Assembly (NCBI GenBank): GCA_003481745.1
Contig: QULP01000005.1
Location: forward strand, 124,001 to 188,000
Reading direction: 5' to 3'
DNA: 64,000 nucleotides
Origin: Firmicutes bacterium OM04-13BH
Lineage (GTDB): Bacteria > Bacillota > Clostridia > Lachnospirales > Lachnospiraceae
Under the pieces are notes generated by a model. It did not search any database. It worked only from the letters and a program-made list of their open reading frames with translations, and was not told the DNA's origin. Of this stretch, positions 8,399-17,989 are shown piece by piece; position 1 is the first letter of the stretch; every line of letters begins with the position of its first letter. Position numbers and translations under genes: made by a program.

Positions 8399-8695
8399 AT
8401 GGCAAAGCAGATAATTGATGATACAGTAATGGAAAATGTAGAAATTCTTGCAAAACTTGCCCTTACGGAAGAAGAGCGGAAGAAAGCAAAAGAAAAAATG
8501 CAGGAAATGCTGGATTATGTTGATAAATTAAATGAGTTGGATACCGATGGAATTGAACCTCTGTCCCATACATTTTCTATGGGAAATGTATTCCGTGAGG
8601 ATGTAGTCACCAATGGAGATGACAGGGATGCAATGCTTGACAATGCACCAAAATGCAAAGACGGACAGTATCAAGTGCCGAAGACGGTACAGTAG
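8399..8695 (+). CDS. gatC: Asp-tRNA(Asn)/Glu-tRNA(Gln) amidotransferase subunit C
   Basis: 98 aa. Small scaffold subunit that wraps GatA and GatB. Seen: VENVEILAKLALTEEERKK start helix, LDYVDKLNELDTDGIEPLSH and a FREDVV tail, all standard for GatC. AAAGGAG is 7 nt before the ATG. It sits 16 nt after aspS2 and 11 nt before gatA, in one operon. Confidence 0.95.
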   Translation: MAKQIIDDTVMENVEILAKLALTEEERKKAKEKMQEMLDYVDKLNELDTDGIEPLSHTFSMGNVFREDVVTNGDDRDAMLDNAPKCKDGQYQVPKTVQ

Positions 8696-8706
8696 GAGGA
8701 AAGGGT

Positions 8707-10176
8707 ATGGATTTGAAAGATTTAAGTGCTCTTGAACTTTCCACTGCGATTAAAAAAGGAGAAGCAGGTGTGGAAGAAGCTGTAAAGGTGTCACTCGAAC
8801 AGATAAAAAAATCAGAAGACACTGTACATGCATTTCTTGAGACAGATGAAGAAAAGGTATATCAAAGAGTAAAAGAAGTAGAAGCAGGAATTGCTTCCGG
8901 AAAATATAGCGGACCGCTTGCAGGTGTTCCGATTGCAGTCAAAGATAATATCTGCACAAAAGGCAGAAAGACAACTTGTGCATCCAAAATTCTTGGAAAT
9001 TTTGTTCCGCCTTATGATGCAGAAGCCGTGAAAAAATTAGAAGAAGCCGGAATGATTATTCTTGGAAAAACAAACATGGATGAATTTGCCATGGGAAGTA
9101 CCAGTGAGACATCTGCATTTGGAATTACCACAAATCCATGGGATCAGACAAAGGTACCGGGTGGATCTTCCGGTGGTTCATGTGCCGCAGTGGCCGCAGG
9201 AGAGGCTTTCCTGGCACTTGGTTCGGATACCGGTGGTTCGATTCGTCAGCCATCTTCTTACTGTGGCGTGGTCGGAATGAAGCCGACTTATGGAACGGTT
9301 TCTCGTTATGGATTGATTGCTTATGCCTCTTCACTTGATCAGATTGGACCGGTTGCTAAAAATGTGTCAGACTGTACGGCTTTATTAGAGGCAATTTCCG
9401 GATACGATAAAAAAGACAGTACCTCGATTGAAAGAAATGATTTGAACTTTACAGAAGCGTTAAACGGCGATTTAAATGGGGTTCGTGTCGGTATTCCTAC
9501 CGAATATCTTTCAGAGGGACTGGATGAAGATGTGAAAAAAACACTTCAGGAAACCGTAGAACTGATGAGGGCAAACGGAGCAGTGGTTGAAGAATTTTCT
9601 CTTGGACTCGTTGACTATGTGATTCCGGCTTATTATATCATTGCTTCCGCTGAGGCAAGTTCCAACCTGGCGCGTTTTGATGGCGTAAAATACGGTTATC
9701 GCGCAGAGGAATTTGAAGGACTTCATGATATGTATAAAAAGAGTCGTGCACAGGGATTTGGAGAAGAAGTCAAACGAAGAATCTTACTTGGTTCTTTCGT
9801 ATTAAGTTCCGGCTACTATGATGCGTATTATTTGAAAGCATTAAAAGTAAAAGCCATGATTAAAAAAGCATTTGATGATGCATTTGCAAAATATGATATG
9901 ATTCTGGCACCGGCAGCACCGTCTACCGCACCGAAGGTAGGAAGCAGTTTACAAGACCCGCTTAAAATGTATTTAAGTGATGTCTACACCGCAGGGGTAA
10001 ATCTCGCAGGTCTTCCGGCAATCAGTGTTCCGGCGGGAAAAGACAGAAATGGAATGCCGGTTGGTCTTCAGTTTATCGGAGACTGCTTTAAAGAAAAGAA
10101 AATTATACAGGCAGCTTATGCTTATGAAAAAATCCGTGGAGCATTTCCTATGGCATATCAGAAGGAGGGAAAATAG
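8707..10176 (+). CDS. gatA: Asp-tRNA(Asn)/Glu-tRNA(Gln) amidotransferase subunit A
   Basis: 489 aa amidase-signature subunit that releases ammonia from glutamine. The Ser-cisSer-Lys triad is visible: Lys in AVKDNI, Ser in GGSSGGSCAAVA, and GSDTGGSIRQPS. The start is set at the ATG at 8707, behind AGGAGG (8694-8699), not at an in-frame ATG inside gatC. The tail GLQFIGDCFKE is typical. Confidence 0.96.
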   Translation: MDLKDLSALELSTAIKKGEAGVEEAVKVSLEQIKKSEDTVHAFLETDEEKVYQRVKEVEAGIASGKYSGPLAGVPIAVKDNICTKGRKTTCASKILGNFVPPYDAEAVKKLEEAGMIILGKTNMDEFAMGSTSETSAFGITTNPWDQTKVPGGSSGGSCAAVAAGEAFLALGSDTGGSIRQPSSYCGVVGMKPTYGTVSRYGLIAYASSLDQIGPVAKNVSDCTALLEAISGYDKKDSTSIERNDLNFTEALNGDLNGVRVGIPTEYLSEGLDEDVKKTLQETVELMRANGAVVEEFSLGLVDYVIPAYYIIASAEASSNLARFDGVKYGYRAEEFEGLHDMYKKSRAQGFGEEVKRRILLGSFVLSSGYYDAYYLKALKVKAMIKKAFDDAFAKYDMILAPAAPSTAPKVGSSLQDPLKMYLSDVYTAGVNLAGLPAISVPAGKDRNGMPVGLQFIGDCFKEKKIIQAAYAYEKIRGAFPMAYQKEGK

Positions 10177-11607
10177 ATGGCAAAACAATATGAAACAGTC
10201 ATTGGACTTGAAGTTCATGTAGAGCTTGCCACAGCGACCAAAATCTTCTGCGGATGCTCTACGAAATTCGGAGGCGCACCAAATACACATACCTGTCCGG
10301 TCTGCACCGGTATGCCGGGATCTCTTCCGGTCTTAAACAAACAAGTGGTAGAATATGCACTTGCACTTGGACTTGCAGCAAACTGTGAGGTTAATCAGAA
10401 CTGTAAATTTGACCGAAAGAACTATTTCTATCCGGATAACCCACAGAATTATCAGATTTCCCAGTTATATCTGCCAATCTGCCATGATGGATTTCTGGAA
10501 ATCCAGACCAATGCAGGAACAAAGAAAATCCGTATTCATGAAATGCACATGGAAGAAGACGCAGGTAAATTAATCCATGATGAATGGGAAGACTGCTCTT
10601 TAGTAGACTATAACCGAAGCGGAGTTCCGCTTGTGGAAATCGTATCCGAACCGGATATGAGAAATGCAGAAGAGGTTATTGCGTATCTGGAAAAATTAAG
10701 AATGATTTGTCAGTACCTCGGTGTATCTGACTGTAAATTACAGGAAGGTTCGATGCGTGCCGATGTCAACTTATCCGTACGTGAAGTTGGCACAGAAACC
10801 TTTGGAACAAGAACGGAGATGAAGAACTTAAACTCCTTTAAAGCGATTGCACGTGCGATTGAAGGAGAAAGAGAACGTCAGATTGAACTCATTGAAGAAG
10901 GAAAAGCGGTTCAGCAGGAGACCAGAAGATGGGATGACAACAAGGAATATTCCTATGCAATGCGTTCCAAAGAAGATGCAAAAGACTACCGTTACTTCCC
11001 AGACCCTGATTTACCGCCGGTCTTTATCAGTGATGAATGGATAAAACGTATCAAGGACAGCCAGCCGGAACTTCAGGAAGCAAAATCTGCACGTTATGAA
11101 AAAGAGTATGGACTTTCCACTTACGATGCTTCACTTTTAACCCAGTCCAAACATCTTGCCGATTTATTTGAAGAAACCGTAAAAGAAAGCCAGAATCCGA
11201 AAAAGACAGCAAACTGGTTTATCGGTGAAACTCTGCGTCTGTTAAAAGACAGAGCAATGGAAGCAGAAGAACTGCGCTTTACTCCAAAACATCTGGCAGA
11301 TTTAATTCTTATGGCTGAAAAAGGAGAAGTCAATAACCAGAATGCAAAGAAAGTTTTTGAAAAGATTTTTGACGAAGATGTAGAACCGAAGGCTTATGTA
11401 GAAGCAAATGGATTAAAGACCGTAGAAGATACCGGTATGCTTGAATCTGTTGTTGATAAAGTGCTTGCAGATAACCCGAAAACTGTAGAAGAATATCATA
11501 GCGGAAAAACAAAAGTGCTTGGATTCTTAGTCGGACAGGTTATGAAACAGATGAAAGGCAAGGCAAATCCGGCGTCTGTTAATAAAATGCTGATGGAGAA
11601 ACTGTGA
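10177..11607 (+). CDS. gatB: Asp-tRNA(Asn)/Glu-tRNA(Gln) amidotransferase subunit B
   Basis: 476 aa kinase subunit that phosphorylates the Asp or Glu on the mischarged tRNA. Seen: VIGLEVHVEL start, CPVCTGMPGSLPVLN, FDRKNYFYPDNPQNYQISQ, DYNRSGVPLVEI and the C-terminal YqeY-like helical tail. Its ATG follows the gatA stop without a gap, and AGGAGG lies inside the end of gatA. Last gene of the aspS2-gatCAB operon; a terminator follows. Confidence 0.96.
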   Translation: MAKQYETVIGLEVHVELATATKIFCGCSTKFGGAPNTHTCPVCTGMPGSLPVLNKQVVEYALALGLAANCEVNQNCKFDRKNYFYPDNPQNYQISQLYLPICHDGFLEIQTNAGTKKIRIHEMHMEEDAGKLIHDEWEDCSLVDYNRSGVPLVEIVSEPDMRNAEEVIAYLEKLRMICQYLGVSDCKLQEGSMRADVNLSVREVGTETFGTRTEMKNLNSFKAIARAIEGERERQIELIEEGKAVQQETRRWDDNKEYSYAMRSKEDAKDYRYFPDPDLPPVFISDEWIKRIKDSQPELQEAKSARYEKEYGLSTYDASLLTQSKHLADLFEETVKESQNPKKTANWFIGETLRLLKDRAMEAEELRFTPKHLADLILMAEKGEVNNQNAKKVFEKIFDEDVEPKAYVEANGLKTVEDTGMLESVVDKVLADNPKTVEEYHSGKTKVLGFLVGQVMKQMKGKANPASVNKMLMEKL

Positions 11608-11698
11608 TTAATTGCATGCCTGTGTCTTTTACCGAAACAGTAGAAATTATTTTTGGAGCCATAGAATAGTAGAAATTGTATTTTAAAAATATTGGCTA

Positions 11699-11733
11699 GT
11701 TCGGGGACAGAAATCTTGTCCCCGGACTTTTTT
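11699..11733. terminator. Intrinsic terminator after gatB
   Basis: GTTCGGGGACAG pairs with TGTCCCCGGAC, followed by six T (11728-11733). It serves gatB and possibly the convergent pdaA. The 11608-11698 stretch shows nothing else. Confidence 0.8.
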
Positions 11734-11757
11734 ATTTCATAGGATTCTTTTTATGTT

Positions 11758-12591
11758 CTATGCTTCATTCTTCTCATTCTGCTCAACCAGATAATCCAGC
11801 GACCGAAACTGATACCCCATCTCTTCCCATTTGCCAAGCAATTCATCTAGAATTTGAGCATTGGTTGATGAGGTGCTGTGGAGCAGCACAATTGCGCCGG
11901 GGTGAATCCGGTTAAGCAGTTTGTCGAAGGCTTCTTCTTTTGAGGGCTGGTTATCCTGGTACCAGTCTACATAAGCAAGACTCCAGAAGAAGGTTTTATA
12001 ACCTAAATCTTTTGCCATTTTTAAGTTGGTTTCACTGTATTTGCCTTGAGGAGGGCGATAATATTTTTTCATTTCCTGTCCGGTGGTTTCTTTGTATAAA
12101 TCAGAAAGTTCCTGTAATTCTTTTGAGAAGGAATCAATGGAAGAAATCTGAGACATATCCGGATGGTGATAAGAATGATTGCCTACGATATGTCCGTCGG
12201 AAATCATGCGTTTGACAATTTCAGGACTTGTGGAGAGAAAATTTCCAACGACAAAAAAGGTCGCAGGGGCATTGTGCTTTTTTAAAGCATCTAAAATGAT
12301 TTCAGTATTGCCATTTTCATATCCGCAGTCAAAGGTGAGATAAATATTTTTTTCATCGGTGTCTTGTGCATAGTAGGCGTCATATTGCTGTAATTCTTCG
12401 ATAGAGGCATTTCCGACAGGACGTTTTCCTTCTTCCTGAAAGCTTAGCCCCCAGTTGCCGACTGCATTGGAAATGGTTTCCTGTGCGGAGTAATAGTGGA
12501 TGGCAAAGCTTAAAAAATTTCCAAATGCAAAAGAAGCAGTAAGCAATAAAAAAAGTGCAAGATACTTTAAAATAAAATTTCTATGTAACAT
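11758..12591 (-). CDS. pdaA: PdaA-like polysaccharide deacetylase (spore cortex)
   Basis: 277 aa. NodB-type N-deacetylase; PdaA makes muramic delta-lactam in spore cortex. Seen: one N-terminal membrane or signal segment (about residues 5-25), NWGLSF, TFDCGYENG (catalytic and metal Asp), NHSYHHPDMS (metal His pair), RPPQGKYS and LLHSTS. Delta-lactam cortex enzymes imply an endospore-former. The start is placed at 12591, with TAGGA 6 nt upstream; an alternative ATG at 12609 lacks a ribosome site. Confidence 0.85.
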   Translation of the reverse strand: MLHRNFILKYLALFLLLTASFAFGNFLSFAIHYYSAQETISNAVGNWGLSFQEEGKRPVGNASIEELQQYDAYYAQDTDEKNIYLTFDCGYENGNTEIILDALKKHNAPATFFVVGNFLSTSPEIVKRMISDGHIVGNHSYHHPDMSQISSIDSFSKELQELSDLYKETTGQEMKKYYRPPQGKYSETNLKMAKDLGYKTFFWSLAYVDWYQDNQPSKEEAFDKLLNRIHPGAIVLLHSTSSTNAQILDELLGKWEEMGYQFRSLDYLVEQNEKNEA

Positions 12592-12731
12592 AAAAAATCC
12601 TAAATGCATTGTTGTTACCTAATATATTGAGAAAAAAGGAAAAATATCACAGAAAAAGTGAGATTGCGAAATTCTCAAAATCATGTTAGAGTAAAAAAAC
12701 AGAAGAGAAAGGTAAAGAGAGGAGAACAAAG

Positions 12732-13526
12732 GTGAATAGAAAATTAATTTTCTTTGATATAGATGGAACAATTATTCCGGAAGATACAGGAGTAATTCCG
12801 GAAAGCACGAAAGAGGCAATTAAAAAAGCAAAAGAAAACGGGCATCTGGTTTTTATTAATACAGGACGTACTTTTAGCGGAATTACCCAGCCGATTTTTG
12901 ATTTGGAATTTAATGGTTATGTCTGCGGATGTGGAACGCATATTTATTTTGATGGAAAGAAAATCTATTCCTCTGTGATTCCGAAAGAAAAATGCATTGA
13001 AACGGTAGCTGTTCTTCGAAAAAATAAAGTAAATGCTTTTTACGAAGGAGACAAGGGAATTTATTTTGATTACAGCTATTCGAATCCGTTTATGGAACGG
13101 GCAAAAAAAATGCTTAGAACGAATGGTAAATCGGTTGAAGTGATATTAGAAGATAAGGATGAAGTATTTGATAAATGCCTGATTAAATTCACAGATGAGG
13201 ATATCGATAAGAAAGATATCATTATGCCATTTTTTGAAGCAAATTATTATTGTATTGACCGTGGGGAAGATATGTGGGAGATGGCGCAAAAAGGTCACAG
13301 CAAGGCAACAGGAATCCAGAAAGTCTGCGAATATCTTGGGGCAGATATCGATGACTGTATTGCAATTGGCGACAGCACCAATGACCTTGATATGTTAAAG
13401 GCAGTAAAAAACAGTGTGGCAATGGGAAATTCCATGGAGAGCATTCTTCCTTACTGCAGTTATAAGACAACAGATATTAAGGAAGATGGAATTTATAATG
13501 CACTGGTACATTTTGGAATTATCTAA
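12732..13526 (+). CDS. HAD-superfamily (Cof type) sugar/nucleotide phosphatase
   Basis: 264 aa. Seen: motif I FFDIDGTI (nucleophile Asp), motif II NTGRT, Lys in KGHSKATGI, and motif IV GDSTNDLDML, with a type IIB cap between. The members mostly dephosphorylate sugar phosphates or FMN; the substrate cannot be told. GTG start behind GGAG (12721). It ends with a 4-bp overlap with the convergent AraC gene. Confidence 0.85.
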   Translation: MNRKLIFFDIDGTIIPEDTGVIPESTKEAIKKAKENGHLVFINTGRTFSGITQPIFDLEFNGYVCGCGTHIYFDGKKIYSSVIPKEKCIETVAVLRKNKVNAFYEGDKGIYFDYSYSNPFMERAKKMLRTNGKSVEVILEDKDEVFDKCLIKFTDEDIDKKDIIMPFFEANYYCIDRGEDMWEMAQKGHSKATGIQKVCEYLGADIDDCIAIGDSTNDLDMLKAVKNSVAMGNSMESILPYCSYKTTDIKEDGIYNALVHFGII

Positions 13527-14350
13527 TGTTTCCGGTAGATTGTTTTTTCAAGGTTTAGATATTCGCGAAACTTTCTTGGAGTATATCCGGTCATTTTTTT
13601 AAACTGATTGCTAAAAGCGGCAGCATCTTTAAAGCCACAGGAATAAGCAATTTCTGTAATGCTGTAGTCTGAAGAAGAAAGCATATCAGATGCAATGTGG
13701 ATTCTTAATTGAAGCAGATATTGTTTCGGAGAAATTTTCTGCTGTTCCATAAAAAGACGATAGAGATAAGTCCGATCAATTCCAATAGCGGCTGCAATGT
13801 CCTGAATACGGATGTTGTAGCCGTAATTATTTTTCATATAATCCATTGCGCGTTTTACATATTGAGTGGAATAAGAGTTTCCTTCTACAATAGACGGACC
13901 AGTCATCAAACCAAGAAGTTCAAGAAACAACCCTGTCAGAGTAAAAGGATTATAGTTGGCTGAAGAGAAAGTATTTAAGATAGAATGCATCAGAGTCCGC
14001 AGATTCAACTTTCGTTCAGAATCAGGAGGACAAATAAAAATACAGGAGTCCTGAAAACAGGTCTGGTTTAAAAGGGCAGGGATTTCCTGTCCATTAAAGC
14101 CAATCCATGCATATTCCCAAGGATTGGTTTGGTCGGCTTCATAGTAGGTAGAGTCCATTGGTTTGATTAGAAAGGAGTCTCCGGACTTGAGAGAATACGT
14201 ATGTCCTTGATGTTTAAAAATACCTTTTCCGGAAAGTACAACATGAATCAAATAATGAGGACGTACGGCAGGACCGAAAGAGTGTCCGGGCTGGCAGTGT
14301 TCGTGACCACAAAAATAAATAGATGGAATTCCGGACAGAGACTGGTTCAT
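13523..14350 (-). CDS. AraC-family regulator (MsmR/MelR type) of the melA gene
   Basis: 275 aa. N-terminal cupin-like ligand domain (HYLIHVVLSGKGIF, GDSFLIKPMD about residues 30-90) and C-terminal double HTH (YNIRIQDIAAAIGIDRTYLYRLF; SITEIAYSCGFKDAAAFSNQFKK). It is divergent from the GH4 galactosidase across 133 bp, the arrangement of raffinose/melibiose activators. The start is set at 14350 because GGAGG lies 10 nt upstream; a longer frame to 14452 would run into the shared promoter region. Confidence 0.85.
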   Translation of the reverse strand: MNQSLSGIPSIYFCGHEHCQPGHSFGPAVRPHYLIHVVLSGKGIFKHQGHTYSLKSGDSFLIKPMDSTYYEADQTNPWEYAWIGFNGQEIPALLNQTCFQDSCIFICPPDSERKLNLRTLMHSILNTFSSANYNPFTLTGLFLELLGLMTGPSIVEGNSYSTQYVKRAMDYMKNNYGYNIRIQDIAAAIGIDRTYLYRLFMEQQKISPKQYLLQLRIHIASDMLSSSDYSITEIAYSCGFKDAAAFSNQFKKMTGYTPRKFREYLNLEKTIYRKH

Positions 14351-14483
14351 AAATAAAATCCTCCATTTTACAACATTTTTACAAGTTTTGAGAAACAAAT
14401 CAGATAGAAAGTCCTTTTCTTTGATTATATAATAAGAATCATAAAAAGACAACGGATTATGATAAAATCAAGGAGGATGAAAA

Positions 14484-15806
14484 ATGGCAAAAATAACGTT
14501 TATGGGAGCAGGAAGCACTGTTTTTGCAAGAAATGTATTAGGAGACTGCATGTGTAGTGAAGCACTCTGTGAAAGTGAAATTGCATTATATGATATTGAT
14601 GCAAAACGTCTGGAAGATTCAGAGATTATTTTAAATGCAATCAACAAAAATGTAAATGAGGGCCGTGCACAGATTAAAACATATCTCGGTGTGGAAAATC
14701 GAAAAGAAGCACTTAGAGGAGCAGATTTTGTGGTTAATGCGATTCAGGTGGGAGGATATGACCCTTGTACTATTACGGACTTTGAAATTCCGAAAAAATA
14801 TGGTTTAAGACAGACAATTGCGGACAGCCTTGGAATTGGCGGAATTATGAGAGGTCTGCGTACAATTCCGGTGATGCAGGAATTTGCAAATGATATCGAA
14901 GAGGTATGCCCGGATGCATTATTTTTAAATTATACAAATCCAATGGGGATTTTATCCGGTTATATGCAGAGATATACTGGTGTAAAAACCGTAGGTCTTT
15001 GCCATAGCGTTCAGGTGTGCTCAAAAGATTTATTGACGAAGCTTGGCATGGAAGATAAATTAGAAGGACGCGTAGAAACAATTGCCGGTATTAATCACAT
15101 GGGTTGGCTGTTAGACATCCGTGATAAAGATGGAAATGATTTATATCCGGAAATCAGAAAAAGAGCAGCCGAGAAAAATGCAACAGAAAAACATGATGAT
15201 ATGGTACGTTTTGAGTATATTAAACGTTTGGGTTATTATTGTACGGAATCAAGTGAGCACAATGCAGAATACAATCCATTCTTTATCAAGGCAAAATATC
15301 CGGAACTAATTGAAAAATACAATATTCCGTTAGATGAATATCCAAGACGATGCATCAAGCAGATCGCAGAATGGGAAGAAGAGAAAAACAATATCTTAAA
15401 AGACGGAAAGATTACCCATGAGCGAAGCAGAGAGTATGCATCTCATATTATGGAAGCAGTTGTAACCAATCAGCCGTATAAAATTGGTGGAAACGTAATC
15501 AATAAAGGTATGATTGAAAATCTTCCGGCGGATGCCTGTGTAGAAGTACCGTGTATGATTGACGGAAATGGAGTCAATCCATGCAGAGTCGGAAGACTTC
15601 CGGTACAGCTGGCTGCAATGAATATGACAAATATCAATGTACAGCTGCTTACCATTGAAGCAGCAGCAACGAAAAAGAAAGAATACATCTATCAGGCTGC
15701 GATGCTTGACCCTCATACAGCAGGAGAACTTTGCATTGATGATATTGTAAAAATGTGCGATGAGTTAATTGACGCACATGGAGATTATATGAAGATGTAT
15801 AAATAG
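14484..15806 (+). CDS. melA: GH4 alpha-galactosidase / alpha-glucosidase
   Basis: 440 aa. GH4 hydrolases cleave alpha-galactosides (melibiose, raffinose) by an NAD- and Mn-dependent oxidation/elimination route. Seen: N-terminal Rossmann FMGAGSTVFA, TNPMGILSG, LCHSVQVC with the metal Cys, GINHMGW with the metal His, and a redox-active C-terminal half. There is no phosphosugar transport gene nearby, which fits the MelA-type activity on free alpha-galactosides. GGAGG is 8 nt before the ATG. The divergent AraC gene is the likely activator. Confidence 0.88.
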   Translation: MAKITFMGAGSTVFARNVLGDCMCSEALCESEIALYDIDAKRLEDSEIILNAINKNVNEGRAQIKTYLGVENRKEALRGADFVVNAIQVGGYDPCTITDFEIPKKYGLRQTIADSLGIGGIMRGLRTIPVMQEFANDIEEVCPDALFLNYTNPMGILSGYMQRYTGVKTVGLCHSVQVCSKDLLTKLGMEDKLEGRVETIAGINHMGWLLDIRDKDGNDLYPEIRKRAAEKNATEKHDDMVRFEYIKRLGYYCTESSEHNAEYNPFFIKAKYPELIEKYNIPLDEYPRRCIKQIAEWEEEKNNILKDGKITHERSREYASHIMEAVVTNQPYKIGGNVINKGMIENLPADACVEVPCMIDGNGVNPCRVGRLPVQLAAMNMTNINVQLLTIEAAATKKKEYIYQAAMLDPHTAGELCIDDIVKMCDELIDAHGDYMKMYK

Positions 15807-15893
15807 TGATAAAGTTTCGCATTGACTTGACGGAAATCGGGTATCGGCTTATAATCAAATTCACCTGAAAAAGGCAGTTGGAGGAATATGATT

Positions 15894-16136
15894 ATGGCAA
15901 TGAATCCAGTAAAGTTAATGCAGATAAAAGCGACAATTACCGGAGTAGAGAGGCGGCATCCGAATCTTCGAAAGTTTTTTGAGGCAGTTGGAAGAGAGAA
16001 ATTAAGAGAAGGAACGATTTTGGAACTGAAGGTGCAGACACCGGAAGGGAAAAAGCTGATTTCCAATGTAAAACTGACCAAAGAAGATGAAAAATTAATT
16101 TCAGAGCTGTTAAAGAATAAAGACACCTTGCTTTAA
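15894..16136 (+). CDS. Conserved small hypothetical protein
   Basis: 80 aa, charged, not recognised with certainty. Seen: MNPVKLMQIKATITGVERRHPNLRKF-type helical start, then a beta-like VQTPEGKKLISNVKLT and an acidic helical tail. No signal peptide or membrane segment. Small Lachnospiraceae proteins starting MNPxxLM are familiar but functionally unknown. Start 15894 has GGAGG 9 nt upstream; the ATG at 15888 is only 3 nt from it. Confidence 0.65.
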   Translation: MAMNPVKLMQIKATITGVERRHPNLRKFFEAVGREKLREGTILELKVQTPEGKKLISNVKLTKEDEKLISELLKNKDTLL

Positions 16137-16138
16137 AA

Positions 16139-16171
16139 AAGCACCTTGCTTAAAAAGCAGGGTGTTTTTTT
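16139..16171 (+). terminator. Intrinsic terminator after the small protein gene
   Basis: CACCTTGCT pairs with AGCAGGGTG (one G-T) and runs into seven T. The -35 box of the next operon begins at 16173. Confidence 0.75.
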
Positions 16172-16172
16172 C

Positions 16173-16204
16173 TTGACAAAGGTAAGAATTGGGAGTAATA
16201 TAAT
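16173..16204 (+). promoter_or_regulatory. Promoter of the phosphocholine operon
   Basis: TTGACA at 16173-16178 with TAATAT 17 bp downstream (16196-16201), overlapping a TATAAT at 16199-16204. It lies about 40 bp upstream of the chosen start of the fusion gene. Confidence 0.6.
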
Positions 16205-16240
16205 GCTAAAATGTTCACGAAAATTAAAAAGGTGGATTAC

Positions 16241-17989
16241 ATGAATATACAAGAATATGATATTATGAACGAAATCGCAGAAAGCGGTTATGAAAATCAG
16301 AGAATTTTAACAGAAAAGACAGGATATTCTCTTGGAAAGGTTAATCAGTCCTTAAATGAATTGATTCAGAAAGAGTATCTTACCAAAGAATATCAATTAA
16401 CAGAAAAAGCAGAAGCGGAGTTTGAAAAGAAAGCTCCGAAAAATGCAATTATTTTGGCAGCAGGTTATGGAATCCGAATGATGCCGATGAATCGGGAAGT
16501 GCCAAAGGGGTTAATCGAGGTTAATGGAGAACCGTTGATTGAGCGCCTAATTCGCCAGCTTCATGAAGCCGGAATTTTTCAGATTGATATTATTGTCGGG
16601 TTTATGAAAGAGCAGTATGAATATCTGATTGATGAATATCAGGTGAATCTGATTGTCAATCGTGAATATGCCCAGTACAATAATCTTCATTCTCTGGCAC
16701 TTGCAAAAGACAGGATTTCAAATACATATATTATTCCGTGTGACGTCTGGTGTGAAAAAAATCCATTTTCCAAAAGAGAGCTGTATTCCTGGTACATGGT
16801 GACAGATTTGGTGGATGACGAAAGTGATGTCAGAGTCAATCGAAAATTAGAGCTGGTTTCGGTAGATGCAGAAAAAAGCGGAAATGCAATGGTAGGCATT
16901 GCTTACATCCTTGAAGAAGAAGCAGAAGAACTTCAGAGCCAGATAAAAGAAATGTGTAAGAAAAAAGCTTATGAAAACGTATTCTGGGAAAGCGCTCTAA
17001 TGAAAAAAGGTAAAATGTATGTATCAGCGAAAATCGTGCCGTCAAGAAGTGTTTATGAGATTAATACTTATGAGCAGTTAAGGGAACTCGATGACACGTC
17101 AAAACAGTTAGACTCAGATGTGATTCATTTGATTTCTGAAATTTTGGCATGTGAGCCGAATGAATTAGAAGAGATTGAAGTTCTAAAGAAAGGCATGACA
17201 AATCGTTCTTTTATGTTCAAGTGCAGAGGCAAACGGTTTATCATGAGGATTCCGGGTGAGGGAACAGAAATGCTGATTAACCGAAAGCAGGAATACGAAG
17301 TTTATCAGGTAATCAAACCGCTTGGTATCTGTGATTCGATTCGATATATCAATCCGGAAAATGGTTACAAACTGACAGAATTTATCGAAGATGCAAGATG
17401 CTGTGATTCCGGAAACCCGGAGGATGTAAAAGCATGTATGGCGGTGCTCCGTAAGTTTCATGAAAGCGGGGTAAAGGTGGAACACACCTTTGATGTTTTT
17501 GAACGGTTGGAGTTTTATGAAAAATTGTGGAAGGGAATTCCGTCCTGCTATCGTGATTACAAGCAAACCAAAGCGCATGTATATGAATTAAAAAACTATA
17601 TTGATAAGCAGGAAAAGCAGATTTCACTGTGTCATATTGATTCTGTTCCGGATAACTTTTTAATGACCAAAGACAGAATCGCATTAATTGACTGGGAATA
17701 TGCGGGGATGCAGGATACAGATGTGGATCTTGCGATGTTTATCATTTATTCCATGTACGGGAAAGAACAGGCAGATGCTTTGATTGATGCATATTACACA
17801 GAAGGATGCAAAAAAGAAAAACGATTAAAGATTTACTGTTACGTTGCAGTCTGTGGTCTGTTGTGGAGTAACTGGTGCGAAGTAAAATACCATGAAGGTG
17901 TTGAATTTGGCGAGTATTCCTTAAGACAGTACCGATATGCAAAAGAATATTATAAATATGTAAAGGAAGAACTGGAAAATGGCTTATAA
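16241..17989 (+). CDS. HTH-nucleotidyltransferase-choline kinase fusion (LicC-LicA type)
   Basis: 582 aa, three parts. Residues 1-65: winged-helix-like segment (YDIMNEIAESGYENQRILTE). Residues 70-290: sugar-phosphate/phosphocholine nucleotidyltransferase, AAGYGIRMMPMNREVPKGLI. Residues 310-570: choline/ethanolamine kinase of the APH fold, with NRSFMF, CHIDSVPDNF and IDWEYAGMQD (Brenner HxDxxxxN and DxE motifs). Together these would phosphorylate choline and activate it as CDP-choline. A licCA fusion is known in Treponema denticola. AGGTGG is 5 nt before ATG 16241. It overlaps the next gene by 11 nt. Confidence 0.85.
   Translation: MNIQEYDIMNEIAESGYENQRILTEKTGYSLGKVNQSLNELIQKEYLTKEYQLTEKAEAEFEKKAPKNAIILAAGYGIRMMPMNREVPKGLIEVNGEPLIERLIRQLHEAGIFQIDIIVGFMKEQYEYLIDEYQVNLIVNREYAQYNNLHSLALAKDRISNTYIIPCDVWCEKNPFSKRELYSWYMVTDLVDDESDVRVNRKLELVSVDAEKSGNAMVGIAYILEEEAEELQSQIKEMCKKKAYENVFWESALMKKGKMYVSAKIVPSRSVYEINTYEQLRELDDTSKQLDSDVIHLISEILACEPNELEEIEVLKKGMTNRSFMFKCRGKRFIMRIPGEGTEMLINRKQEYEVYQVIKPLGICDSIRYINPENGYKLTEFIEDARCCDSGNPEDVKACMAVLRKFHESGVKVEHTFDVFERLEFYEKLWKGIPSCYRDYKQTKAHVYELKNYIDKQEKQISLCHIDSVPDNFLMTKDRIALIDWEYAGMQDTDVDLAMFIIYSMYGKEQADALIDAYYTEGCKKEKRLKIYCYVAVCGLLWSNWCEVKYHEGVEFGEYSLRQYRYAKEYYKYVKEELENGL

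Noticed and set aside
13523..14452. Longer AraC start at 14452
   Set aside because: It would place coding sequence over the divergent melA promoter region, and GGAGG is found before 14350.
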